Positions 15,284-22,358 of a DNA stretch of 29,677 nt are shown here, piece by piece. The notes under the pieces were generated by a model, which saw only the letters and a program-made list of their open reading frames with translations, made no database searches and was not told where the DNA came from. The first letter of the stretch is position 1. Each line of letters starts with the position of its first letter. The translations under genes and the position numbers were made by a program. Source of the DNA: Clostridium sp. CAG:780 (lineage in GTDB: Bacteria; Bacillota; Clostridia; TANB77; CAG-508); assembly GCA_000434195.1 (NCBI GenBank), contig HF994430.1, positions 1 through 29,677 of the forward strand. The letters run 5' to 3'.

Positions 15284-16366
15284 ATGAAATTTATACATAT
15301 GGCAGACATGCACTTTGATGCACCATTTGTAACATTAGCTGGAAAAGGAAATCTAGCTACAGAGAGAAGATTAGAACAAAGAAATGTAATGAAACAAATA
15401 GTGGAATATATTAAACAAAATAATATTCCATATTTATTTATTGCGGGAGATTTATATGAGCAAGACTACATAAAAAAAGCAACAATAGAATATATAAATA
15501 ATTTGTTTAAAGAAATACCAAATACAAAAATATTTATAACACCAGGAAATCATGATCCAAACATAAAGAACTCATTTTACCAACAATTTAAATGGAATGA
15601 AAATGTACATATATTTACAAATAAAATTGAAAGAGTAGAATGTGATGGAGTGGATATTTATGGTTATGGTTTTAACGATTTTCAGATGGAAAGACCTAAA
15701 CAAGATATCGAGATAAAAGATAAAAATAAAATAAATATTTTTATAACACATAGTAGTTTAGATGGAGAAAAAGAATATATAAAATATAATCCGTTCGCTA
15801 CTAGTGAACTAAAAAAATTGGATTTCGATTATGTTGCACTAGGACACATTCATAAAAAAAGCTATAATGACTACAAAAATCAGAACATAGTATACCCTGG
15901 ATCAACAGTGTCTTTAGGATTTGATGAACTTGGAGAAAGAGGAATAATAGAGGGAGAAATATCAGAACAAAAAGAATTAAAGCTAAAGTTTATTCCTGTA
16001 AAAGAAAAAACATTTGAAGAAAAAGAAATAGATATAAGTTTATTAAATTCAGAAGAAGATCTAATAGAAAAAATAAGAGAAGAAAATTTAGAAGAAAATA
16101 AATTTTATAAAATAATACTTACAGGCAAAAGAAACTTTGACTTTGACGAATCAAAAATATTAGACATATTAAATATACAAAATATAATCAAAATAAAAAA
16201 TCAAACACAAATAAAATATGACATAGAAGAAACAGCAAAACAAGTGAGTCTAAAAGGACTATTTGCAAAACAAATACTAGACCAAACTAACCAAGCAAAT
16301 GAAGAAGAAAAACAAAAACTGTTGGAAGCATTTGAAATAGGTATGGATATATTAAATAAGAGGTGA
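15284..16366 (+). CDS. SbcD/YhaO-type DNA repair metallophosphoesterase
   Basis: This 360-aa protein is a calcineurin-like nuclease of the SbcD/Mre11/YhaO group, which acts with an SbcC-like ATPase on DNA ends. All metal-binding motifs are present in order: D8 and H10 (HMADMHFDAP), G55-D56 (IAGDLYE), GNHD at 88-91, H156 (ITHSSLD) and H188/H190 (ALGHIHK). After about residue 220 the sequence forms the capping domain, ending in an amphipathic C-terminal helix that would dock on the ATPase. The N-terminal layout fits YhaO better than E. coli SbcD. The gene ends in GTGA shared with the next gene, so the two are co-translated, as expected for subunits of one complex. Confidence 0.93.
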   Translation: MKFIHMADMHFDAPFVTLAGKGNLATERRLEQRNVMKQIVEYIKQNNIPYLFIAGDLYEQDYIKKATIEYINNLFKEIPNTKIFITPGNHDPNIKNSFYQQFKWNENVHIFTNKIERVECDGVDIYGYGFNDFQMERPKQDIEIKDKNKINIFITHSSLDGEKEYIKYNPFATSELKKLDFDYVALGHIHKKSYNDYKNQNIVYPGSTVSLGFDELGERGIIEGEISEQKELKLKFIPVKEKTFEEKEIDISLLNSEEDLIEKIREENLEENKFYKIILTGKRNFDFDESKILDILNIQNIIKIKNQTQIKYDIEETAKQVSLKGLFAKQILDQTNQANEEEKQKLLEAFEIGMDILNKR

Positions 16367-16371
16367 ATCTA

Positions 16372-18402
16372 TTGAGAATAGATAATTTAAAAATAAATGC
16401 ATATGGTAACATAAAGAACAAAGACATTAGCTTAAATAAAGGAATAAATATTATACATGGAGCAAATGAAAGTGGAAAATCAACGTTATTAAGCTACATT
16501 GTTAATAGTTTTTATGGAATATCAAAAACAAAAGATGGAAGAGAAATGTCGGACTACGAAAAATACAAACCTTGGGAAGGTAGTGAATTCTCTGGAAGAA
16601 TAAAATACACATTAAATGATAATTCACAGTATGAAATATTTAGAGATTTTACTAAAAAGAATCCTAAAATATATAATGAAAGACTAGAAGATATTACAGA
16701 TAATTTTGAAATCGATAAAAAAGATGGAAGCAAATTTTTCGTAGAGCAGACAGGAGTTGATAAACAAACATATTTATCAACAGTTGTTTCTATGCAACAA
16801 GAAGTAAGATTAGAAGAAAAAGAGCAAAATCTTCTTATACAAAAAATAGCTAACCTAGCAGGAACAGGAGAGGACAATGTATCATACAAAAAAGCTCTAG
16901 GAAAGCTACAAGACAAAATAAGGGATGAAATAGGAACAAATAAAACAACTCAAAAACCAATAAATATAATAGATAAAGAAATAGAAGAAATAAACAGAAA
17001 AATAGAAGAAATTAGACCATACAAAGACAAAAAGTATGGAATAGATGCTGAAAAAGAAGAACTAAAAGAGCAGATAAAAGAACTAGAAATAGAAAGAAAG
17101 ATTCTACAAGAATTAAGAGAAAGTGAACTAGCAGAGAACGAAAACAAAAAAGAAATACAAATAAAAGAAAACAATATAAAAGAAAATGAGTCAAAAGTAC
17201 TAACACTAAAAAATAAAATGAAAGAACTAGGAGATATCGAAAAAAGTATTGGTGAAAATGTTGGTAAGTTACAAAAGGAGATAGAGAGTAAGAAACAAAA
17301 CCAAGAAGAAAACATAGAAATAAAAAATACTTCTAAAAAATCAATATATTTAGTAATAGCAGTTGCTTTAGTAATAGTAGCAGTGGCGCTTGCTGTAATA
17401 GTAAAAAATTACGTATTAGCAGGGATCCCATTAGTATTGTTTATAATAGATATAATAATATTAGCAATTACTCAAAACAAAAAGAAAAAAGAGATTCAAG
17501 AACAAAAAAATAAACAAGAGGAAAACAGAATTAAAATAGCACAGGAGATAGAAAATTTAACAAAAGAACTACAAGATAAAGAAGAAGAAAAAAGAGACTT
17601 TGACAGTCAAATATCAATGATAAAAGGACAATTATTATTGCTTGAAAACAACAATGAACAAATATCAGCACAAGTAAATAAAATAAAAACAGATTTATTA
17701 AATACTCAAAATCAAGACAGAAATCAGATAATAACAAAATATCAAACTGAGCTACCAATAGAAAAAATAAATAGTATTATAGAAAGCAATAATTTGAGCT
17801 CATTAGAAGAGCAACTAAATACAAATAAAATAAAGTTAACAGGCTTAGAGATAGAAGAAAACACAATATTACCACAGTTAGACAACTTAGTAAACTTAGA
17901 AGAAAAATTAGAATCGGATATGCAAAATAAGACAGAACTATTACAAAAAGAAGAGATAATAAACCTAGCAATAGAAAATCTAAATAAAGCATATGAAGAA
18001 ATGAAGACAACAATAACCCCTAAATTTACAAACAACCTTTCAGAGGGAATAAAAGAGATAACAAACAATAAATACGAAAAAGTTGCAATAAATGATGAGA
18101 ATGGTATGATAATTGAAAATGCAAGAGGTGAATACATAGAAGCAAATAAGCTAAGTACAGGAACAATTGACCAGTTATATTTAGCTCTAAGACTATCTAT
18201 GATAAAAGATTTATCAAAAGAGACTCTTCCAATAATACTAGACGAAACATTTGCATACTTTGACAATGCAAGATTAGAAAAGATAATTCAATATTTAAAT
18301 GAAAAAGCAAAAGAACATCAAACAATAATATTTACTTGTACAAACAGAGAAAAAGAAATACTAGACAACTTAAAAATAGAATACAATTACATAGAATTAT
18401 AA
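16372..18402 (+). CDS. SbcC/YhaN-type AAA ATPase with a membrane hairpin
   Basis: This 676-aa Rad50-like ATPase is the partner of the nuclease gene before it. Walker A is GANESGKST near residues 32-40. Long Lys/Glu-rich coiled coils (about 190-320 and 368-520) flank two adjoining membrane segments (about 324-366: YLVIAVALVIVAVALAVIV, then LAGIPLVLFIIDIIILAI), in place of the Rad50 zinc hook. The ABC signature region LSTGTIDQLYLALRL is near 592 and Walker B LPIILDETFAYFD near 617, so the ATPase site is complete. YhaN of Bacillus also has membrane segments but is about 960 aa; this one has shorter coils. The TTG at 16372 is preferred (AGAGGTGA 5 bases upstream); an in-frame GTG at 16363 is an alternative. 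Confidence 0.92.
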   Translation: MRIDNLKINAYGNIKNKDISLNKGINIIHGANESGKSTLLSYIVNSFYGISKTKDGREMSDYEKYKPWEGSEFSGRIKYTLNDNSQYEIFRDFTKKNPKIYNERLEDITDNFEIDKKDGSKFFVEQTGVDKQTYLSTVVSMQQEVRLEEKEQNLLIQKIANLAGTGEDNVSYKKALGKLQDKIRDEIGTNKTTQKPINIIDKEIEEINRKIEEIRPYKDKKYGIDAEKEELKEQIKELEIERKILQELRESELAENENKKEIQIKENNIKENESKVLTLKNKMKELGDIEKSIGENVGKLQKEIESKKQNQEENIEIKNTSKKSIYLVIAVALVIVAVALAVIVKNYVLAGIPLVLFIIDIIILAITQNKKKKEIQEQKNKQEENRIKIAQEIENLTKELQDKEEEKRDFDSQISMIKGQLLLLENNNEQISAQVNKIKTDLLNTQNQDRNQIITKYQTELPIEKINSIIESNNLSSLEEQLNTNKIKLTGLEIEENTILPQLDNLVNLEEKLESDMQNKTELLQKEEIINLAIENLNKAYEEMKTTITPKFTNNLSEGIKEITNNKYEKVAINDENGMIIENARGEYIEANKLSTGTIDQLYLALRLSMIKDLSKETLPIILDETFAYFDNARLEKIIQYLNEKAKEHQTIIFTCTNREKEILDNLKIEYNYIEL

Positions 18403-18415
18403 GAAAGGACATGAA

Positions 18416-18913
18416 ATGAAAATAAATGTAGTAATGGTCGAGCCAGAAATACCACAAAATACAGGAAATATAGCAAGAACTTGTGCTGCAATAGGAGCAA
18501 AGCTTCATTTAGTATATCCATTAGGATTTGAAATAAATGATAAGCATCTAAAAAGAGCAGGACTAGATTATTGGGATAAACTAGAAATAGAAGAACACGA
18601 CTCATTAAAGAGTTTTTTAGAAAAATACAAACCAGAAGAACACAGCATGTTCTTTGCTTCAACAAAATCTAAAAGATGCTACTCAGATGTGGATTACAGT
18701 AAAATGGAAGAAGTATTTGTATTATTTGGAAAAGAAACAAAAGGATTACCAGAAGACTTACTTCAAAAATATATGAACAAAGATATAAGAATACCAATGA
18801 GAGAAACACTACGTTCTTTGAATTTATCAAATTCAGTAGCAATAATCGTATATGAAATACTAAGACAAGTAAACTTTAACGGCTTACAAGAAATTAGCCA
18901 GTACTTTGACTAA
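18416..18913 (+). CDS. trmL: tRNA (cytidine/uridine-2'-O-)-methyltransferase TrmL
   Basis: TrmL is a small SPOUT-class enzyme that 2'-O-methylates the wobble base (C34 or U34) of tRNA-Leu isoacceptors with S-adenosylmethionine. The 165-aa protein has EPEIPQNTGNIARTCAA at 9-25, then LFGKETKGLP and the C-terminal trefoil-knot motif IPMRETLRSLNLSNSVAI, all typical. Length is as expected. It follows the SbcC-like gene by 13 bases, with AAAGGA before the ATG, and is 13 bases before a Nudix gene, so it belongs to the same transcript. Confidence 0.96.
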   Translation: MKINVVMVEPEIPQNTGNIARTCAAIGAKLHLVYPLGFEINDKHLKRAGLDYWDKLEIEEHDSLKSFLEKYKPEEHSMFFASTKSKRCYSDVDYSKMEEVFVLFGKETKGLPEDLLQKYMNKDIRIPMRETLRSLNLSNSVAIIVYEILRQVNFNGLQEISQYFD

Positions 18914-18926
18914 GAGGAGAAAATAA

Positions 18927-19439
18927 ATGGAAAAAAGAGATTTATATGACATAAACAGAAGATTAACCGGGAAAACAATATACAAAGGAGAAGAAATACC
19001 AGAGGGGTCATACATCACGGTAGTTTTAGTATACATACAAAACTCTGAAGGAAAATTTCTATTCCAAAAGCGTAGCAAAAGAAAAAACGGTTTATGGGCA
19101 TCAACAGGAGGACATCCAAAATCAGGAGAGGATAGCTTACAAGGAATTATAACAGAAACAAAAGAAGAAATAGGAATAGATCTAGATCCGAAGAAAGTAA
19201 TAAAATACTATAGTGGAAGAGAAGACAAAGAAAGAGTATTTTGGGACGATTATTATGTAAAAATGGACATACCAACCATAGAAAAATTAGAACTCCAAGA
19301 ATCTGAAGTTGAACAAGTAAAATGGTTTACAGCAGAAGAGGCAGAACAATTAAATCAAGAGGGAAATTTTTTCAAGAACCATTATGAAGAATTTATAATA
19401 TTACAAAATTGGTTAAAAAACAATCAAGACCAAAAGTAG
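18927..19439 (+). CDS. Nudix hydrolase of the isopentenyl-diphosphate-isomerase-like group
   Basis: This 170-aa protein starts with the MEKRDLYDINRRLTGK module found in front of many Nudix domains related to IDI and YfcD. The Nudix box runs from G62 (GGHPKSGEDSLQG) to EEIGI at 80-84; Glu68, Glu77, Glu80 and Glu81 are kept, but the usual Arg before the second Glu is Thr76. The substrate is unknown; such proteins hydrolyse nucleoside diphosphates linked to other groups. A Cys or Trp needed for IDI isomerisation is not clearly present, so I do not call it an isomerase. AGAGGAG precedes the ATG. It is the last gene of the unit that begins at 15284; no clear terminator follows before the next promoter. 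Confidence 0.85.
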   Translation: MEKRDLYDINRRLTGKTIYKGEEIPEGSYITVVLVYIQNSEGKFLFQKRSKRKNGLWASTGGHPKSGEDSLQGIITETKEEIGIDLDPKKVIKYYSGREDKERVFWDDYYVKMDIPTIEKLELQESEVEQVKWFTAEEAEQLNQEGNFFKNHYEEFIILQNWLKNNQDQK

Positions 19440-19468
19440 TTGATAAAAACCAAAAAATATGTTAAAAT
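19440..19468 (+). promoter_or_regulatory. SigA promoter of the methyltransferase leader
   Basis: TTGATA at 19440-19445, 17 bp, TAAAAT at 19463-19468 with an extended -10 TG. It begins at the base after the Nudix stop and would give a leader of about 180 nt. Confidence 0.75.
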
Positions 19469-19474
19469 AAAAGA

Positions 19475-19656
19475 GTAGTATTTCAATTCGTCCATTCGCG
19501 ATATACTATAAAAATTTAAAATAAAGAGAGTTTAAGAATCTTTCTTTATGAATGGCAAAAAATTTAACCATAGCAAAATTATGGTTGTTTTTGCTTGTTC
19601 ATAGAAGGGAGGTTCTTTTTGATTTACAACCAAATAAAAATAAAGGAGAAAATAGA
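19475..19656 (+). promoter_or_regulatory. Structured leader, possible attenuator
   Basis: The leader holds several pairings: TAGTAT/ATACTA near its 5' end; a 9-bp stem TAAAGAGAG/CTTTCTTTA; and a hairpin at 19555-19594 (AACCATA at 19566-19572 with TATGGTT at 19580-19586, extended by GCAAAAA/TTTTTGC) followed by a T-rich run. CCATTC (19492-19497) could instead pair with GAATGG (19550-19555), competing with the later hairpin. A strong GGGAGG (19607-19612) serves a short upstream reading frame. This layout suggests conditional transcription or translation, but no ligand or inducer can be read from it. Confidence 0.5.
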
Positions 19657-19675
19657 ATGCAGGAAAATGAATTAA
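19619..19675 (+). CDS. Possible leader peptide overlapping the methyltransferase start
   Basis: TTG at 19619 follows GGGAGG by 6 bases and opens an 18-codon frame (MIYNQIKIKEKIECRKMN) that ends at 19675, overlapping the methyltransferase start by 19 bases. The ribosome site is stronger than that of the main gene. Its role could be translational coupling or attenuation; it has no family match and could be chance. Confidence 0.35.
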   Translation: MIYNQIKIKEKIECRKMN

Positions 19676-20421
19676 AATATTATGAAAAAACAAAAAACTG
19701 GGATTTCAGCTATATAAAACGTAAAACAGAAAAATTAACAAATTGGGATTTTTATGAAAAAATCAAAGAAAACACAACAATAAAATCATTATGTTTAGAT
19801 ATAGGAACAGGAGGAGGAGAAAGAGTATTAAAGAAATATCCAGAAGTAGGAATGATAATCGCAACAGATTTTTCAAAAGAAATGTTAAAAACAGCAAAAG
19901 AAAATCAAAAACAATATCCAGAAAAAAGAGTAAAATTTACGTATATGGATAGTAGAGAAATGAAGTTCCCTCAAGAAACATTTGATTTAATATCAGCAAG
20001 GCATACGGTAATAAATGCAGAACAAATCCACGAGTGCTTAGTAAAAGGTGGTAAGCTAATAATAGAAGGAATAGACAAAGAAGACTGCCAAGAAATAAAA
20101 GAGATATTTAAAAGAGGTCAATCATATAATGACAAAATAGCAATATCAGAGCAAGATTATTTAGATTTAGTAAAAGCAGGATTTAAAAAAATAGAAAGAG
20201 TACAAATAGTGGAAAATGAATACTATAATACAGAACAAGACTTAATGGCGTTATTATTAAAAGTACCAATAATAGACGACTTTTCAGAAATAAACAATGA
20301 GAAATTTGAACATGGAACAATAATCGAAAAAGATTTATTTGATAAATATGTAAGAAAATATAAAACTGAAAAAGGGATACTATTAAAAAGAAGATTATAC
20401 GGCATAATAGCAGAAAAATAA
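19657..20421 (+). CDS. Class I SAM-dependent methyltransferase
   Basis: The 254-aa protein has a Rossmann methyltransferase fold: motif I LCLDIGTGGG at 45-54, the acidic end of strand 2 IATDFSKEML, the MDSREMKFPQETFDLISARH segment with motif IV, and VKGGKLIIEG. The N-terminus (MQENELKYYEKTKNWDFSYI, then LTNWDF) is aromatic-rich. The family is not narrower than class I by eye; the substrate (rRNA, small molecule or other) is unknown. The structured leader and the isolated gene recall antibiotic-inducible rRNA methyltransferases, but that is only a parallel. The start is the ATG at 19657, with AAAGGAG upstream; a longer in-frame ATG at 19552 would run through the leader hairpin without a ribosome site. 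It has its own promoter. Confidence 0.85.
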   Translation: MQENELKYYEKTKNWDFSYIKRKTEKLTNWDFYEKIKENTTIKSLCLDIGTGGGERVLKKYPEVGMIIATDFSKEMLKTAKENQKQYPEKRVKFTYMDSREMKFPQETFDLISARHTVINAEQIHECLVKGGKLIIEGIDKEDCQEIKEIFKRGQSYNDKIAISEQDYLDLVKAGFKKIERVQIVENEYYNTEQDLMALLLKVPIIDDFSEINNEKFEHGTIIEKDLFDKYVRKYKTEKGILLKRRLYGIIAEK

Positions 20422-20470
20422 AATGAAACCATATAACAAAACCTAAAAATTGAATAAAAATATAGAAAAA

Positions 20471-20496
20471 TCCACAAAATGTGATATAATTGTGGA
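20471..20496 (+). promoter_or_regulatory. Promoter of the CYTH-iscR operon with a flanking palindrome
   Basis: TATAAT at 20485-20490, with TG at 20482-20483, is flanked by the perfect inverted repeat TCCACAA (20471-20477) and TTGTGGA (20490-20496). A repressor dimer bound here would cover the -10. It may instead be a hairpin. Confidence 0.5.
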
Positions 20497-20512
20497 AAAA
20501 GGAGGGCTCAAA

Positions 20513-21091
20513 ATGTCAAACTTAATAGAATTAGAAGCAGGTTATAAACTAAATGATTTTGAAAATATTTTAAAAAAGATAAAAGAATATGATTACAAAC
20601 TTAATTACAAAGTAACAGAACAAGATACATATTATACAGATAAAGATTTAGAATTTATAAAAAATAGAATTTGTTTACGTACAAGAAAAGTAAACAACGA
20701 AAGTTTAGAGTTGACATTTAAGCCAAGAAGTGATGCAAATACAGAAAAATATGGAAAAAAAGAAGTAAATATTCAACTAAAGGTTGAAGACCTAGAAGAT
20801 ATAAAATTTATAATAAAAAATCTTGGCTATGACGAATATGTTTCGTTTATTAAACATAGAACAGTATATAGCAAAGAAGAGTTTGGCTTTGAACATAATA
20901 TAATGTTAGATGAAATTGAAGGCGTTGGCTATTTTGCAGAGCTAGAACTTATTTCGCATAATGAAACGGAAAAAGAGCAATTACATGCTGAGTTAGAAAA
21001 TTATATAAAAAGATTTGAATGCGAAAATTTGGAGAAGAAAGATCAACCATATAGAGATATAGTTCGTGAAGCACAAAACAAGAAAGAATAA
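20513..21091 (+). CDS. CYTH-domain protein (class IV adenylate cyclase/CyaB-like)
   Basis: The CYTH superfamily forms an eight-stranded tunnel that binds triphosphates and metal; members are adenylate cyclases, thiamine triphosphatases or tripolyphosphatases. The 192-aa protein shows the strand pattern: MSNLIELEAGYKL, DTYYTDKDL, ICLRTRK, LELTFKPR, FIKHRTVY, IMLDEIEGVGYFAELELIS. The ExExK signature is altered: E6 and E8 are present, but the next Lys is Gly10 with Lys at 12. Other Glu/Arg/Lys tunnel residues appear to be kept. The start is the ATG at 20513 with GGAGGG before it. The iscR gene follows after 13 bases, so the two share a transcript. The reaction is not assignable from sequence. 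Confidence 0.88.
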   Translation: MSNLIELEAGYKLNDFENILKKIKEYDYKLNYKVTEQDTYYTDKDLEFIKNRICLRTRKVNNESLELTFKPRSDANTEKYGKKEVNIQLKVEDLEDIKFIIKNLGYDEYVSFIKHRTVYSKEEFGFEHNIMLDEIEGVGYFAELELISHNETEKEQLHAELENYIKRFECENLEKKDQPYRDIVREAQNKKE

Positions 21092-21104
21092 TAGGAGGAG
21101 CAAA

Positions 21105-21503
21105 ATGAAAATATCAACAAAAGGAAGATATGCACTAAGGATAATGGTAGATTTAGCAATTAACGGAAATGGAAAATTTATATCATTAAAAAATATTTCA
21201 GAAAGACAACAAATATCAAATAAATATTTAGAACAAATAATATCAATGCTAAACAAAGCAGGATTCTTAGAAACAGCAAGAGGCAATATGGGAGGCTACA
21301 GATTAGCCAAAGCTCCTAGTGAATATAAAATAGGAGATATATTAAGAGCAACTGAAGGAGATTTAGCACCAGTATATTGTGTAACCAATGATGGTGAATG
21401 TGATAGAAAACAATATTGCAAAACATATATGTTCTGGGATGGATTAGACAATGTAATAAATCAATATGTAGATAGCAAAACATTAGAAGATTTAATAAAA
21501 TAG
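21105..21503 (+). CDS. iscR: Rrf2-family Fe-S regulator (IscR-type)
   Basis: IscR senses the [2Fe-2S] status of the cell and controls Fe-S assembly genes. The 132-aa protein begins MKISTKGRYALRIMVDLA, the invariant Rrf2 start, with the winged helix to about 70 (ISNKYLEQIISMLNKAGFLE, then RGNMGGYRLA). Three cysteines C92, C99 and C105 match the cluster-binding cysteines 92, 98 and 104 of E. coli IscR, with one extra residue between the first two. The start is the ATG at 21105, as AGGAGG lies before it. It is the second gene of the CYTH operon and has its own terminator before sufC, so it likely regulates suf from a separate unit. CymR-type regulators lack the cysteines, which favours IscR. Confidence 0.92.
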   Translation: MKISTKGRYALRIMVDLAINGNGKFISLKNISERQQISNKYLEQIISMLNKAGFLETARGNMGGYRLAKAPSEYKIGDILRATEGDLAPVYCVTNDGECDRKQYCKTYMFWDGLDNVINQYVDSKTLEDLIK

Positions 21504-21530
21504 TGGCTAAAAAAAGTCACTAATTTTTTT
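21501..21530 (+). terminator. Terminator after iscR
   Basis: TAGTGGC (21501-21507, containing the stop codon) pairs with GTCACTA (21516-21522), with one G-T pair, followed by ATTTTTTT. Confidence 0.8.
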
Positions 21531-21544
21531 AATCTTAATTCCTA

Positions 21545-21573
21545 TTGACTTACTATGATATAAATGCTATAAT
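21545..21573 (+). promoter_or_regulatory. SigA promoter of the suf operon, with direct repeats
   Basis: TTGACT at 21545-21550, 17 bp, TATAAT at 21568-21573. The 9-mer TTACTATGA occurs at 21550-21558 (in the spacer) and again at 21584-21592 (near the start site), a candidate regulator site. Confidence 0.82.
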
Positions 21574-21610
21574 TACTACTGTATTACTATGAATTAAAGA
21601 GGAATAAATT

Positions 21611-22357
21611 ATGAATAAATTATTAGAAATAAAAGACTTGCATGCTACTGCAGGAGAAAAAGAAATACTAAAAGGATTAAATATTACTGTAAATAAAGGC
21701 GAAATACATGTAATTATGGGACCAAATGGGGCAGGAAAATCAACATTAGCAAATGTTATCTTAAATAATCCAGAATACAAGAAAACAAGTGGTGAAATAG
21801 ACTTTGAGGGAGAGAACATTAACAATCTATCAACAGATAAAATAGCTCAAAAAGGAATATTTATGTCATTTCAATCACCAGAAGAGATTCCAGGAATATC
21901 TTCATTTAATTTTCTAAAAGTAGCTAAAAACAAAATAGAAAATAAACCAGTAAAAGTATTTGAGCTTAAAGATACTGTAAACAAATTTGCAGAAGAGCTA
22001 AATATGAATTCAAAGCTTATAGAAAGAAACCTAAATGTTGGATTCTCTGGAGGAGAAAAGAAAAAGAATGAAATATTACAAATGCTTGTTTTAAATCCAA
22101 AGTTAGCAATTCTAGACGAAACTGACTCTGGACTAGATATAGATGCTGTAAAAGCTGTATCAAAAGGAATAAATATGTATGCATCAAAAGAAAATGCTGT
22201 CATAATAATTACACACAATATGAGAATATTAGAAGATCTAAAAGTGGATTATGCTCATATTTTAATCGACGGAAAAATAGTAAAAACAGGCTCTGCTGAA
22301 CTTGTAAAAGAAATAGAAGAGAACGGATTTAGTAAATATAAGGAAGCAGGTATTTAA
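21611..22357 (+). CDS. sufC: Fe-S assembly ATPase SufC
   Basis: SufC is the ABC-type ATPase of the SufBCD scaffold; ATP binding opens SufB-SufD for cluster assembly. The 248-aa protein has Walker A GPNGAGKST near 37-45, a Q-loop FQSPEEIPG, the SufC-type signature FSGGEKKKNEILQ, Walker B LAILDETDSGLD and the H-loop ITHNMRIL. There are no membrane segments. AGAGGA is 7 bases before the ATG. First gene of sufC-B-D-S-U, with one base between its stop and sufB. Confidence 0.98.
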   Translation: MNKLLEIKDLHATAGEKEILKGLNITVNKGEIHVIMGPNGAGKSTLANVILNNPEYKKTSGEIDFEGENINNLSTDKIAQKGIFMSFQSPEEIPGISSFNFLKVAKNKIENKPVKVFELKDTVNKFAEELNMNSKLIERNLNVGFSGGEKKKNEILQMLVLNPKLAILDETDSGLDIDAVKAVSKGINMYASKENAVIIITHNMRILEDLKVDYAHILIDGKIVKTGSAELVKEIEENGFSKYKEAGI

Positions 22358-22358
22358 G

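Noticed and set aside
19548..19601. Leader peptide frame MNGKKFNHSKIMVVFACS
   Set aside because: It spans the leader hairpin and could matter, but it lacks a spaced ribosome site, so I prefer the frame at 19619.
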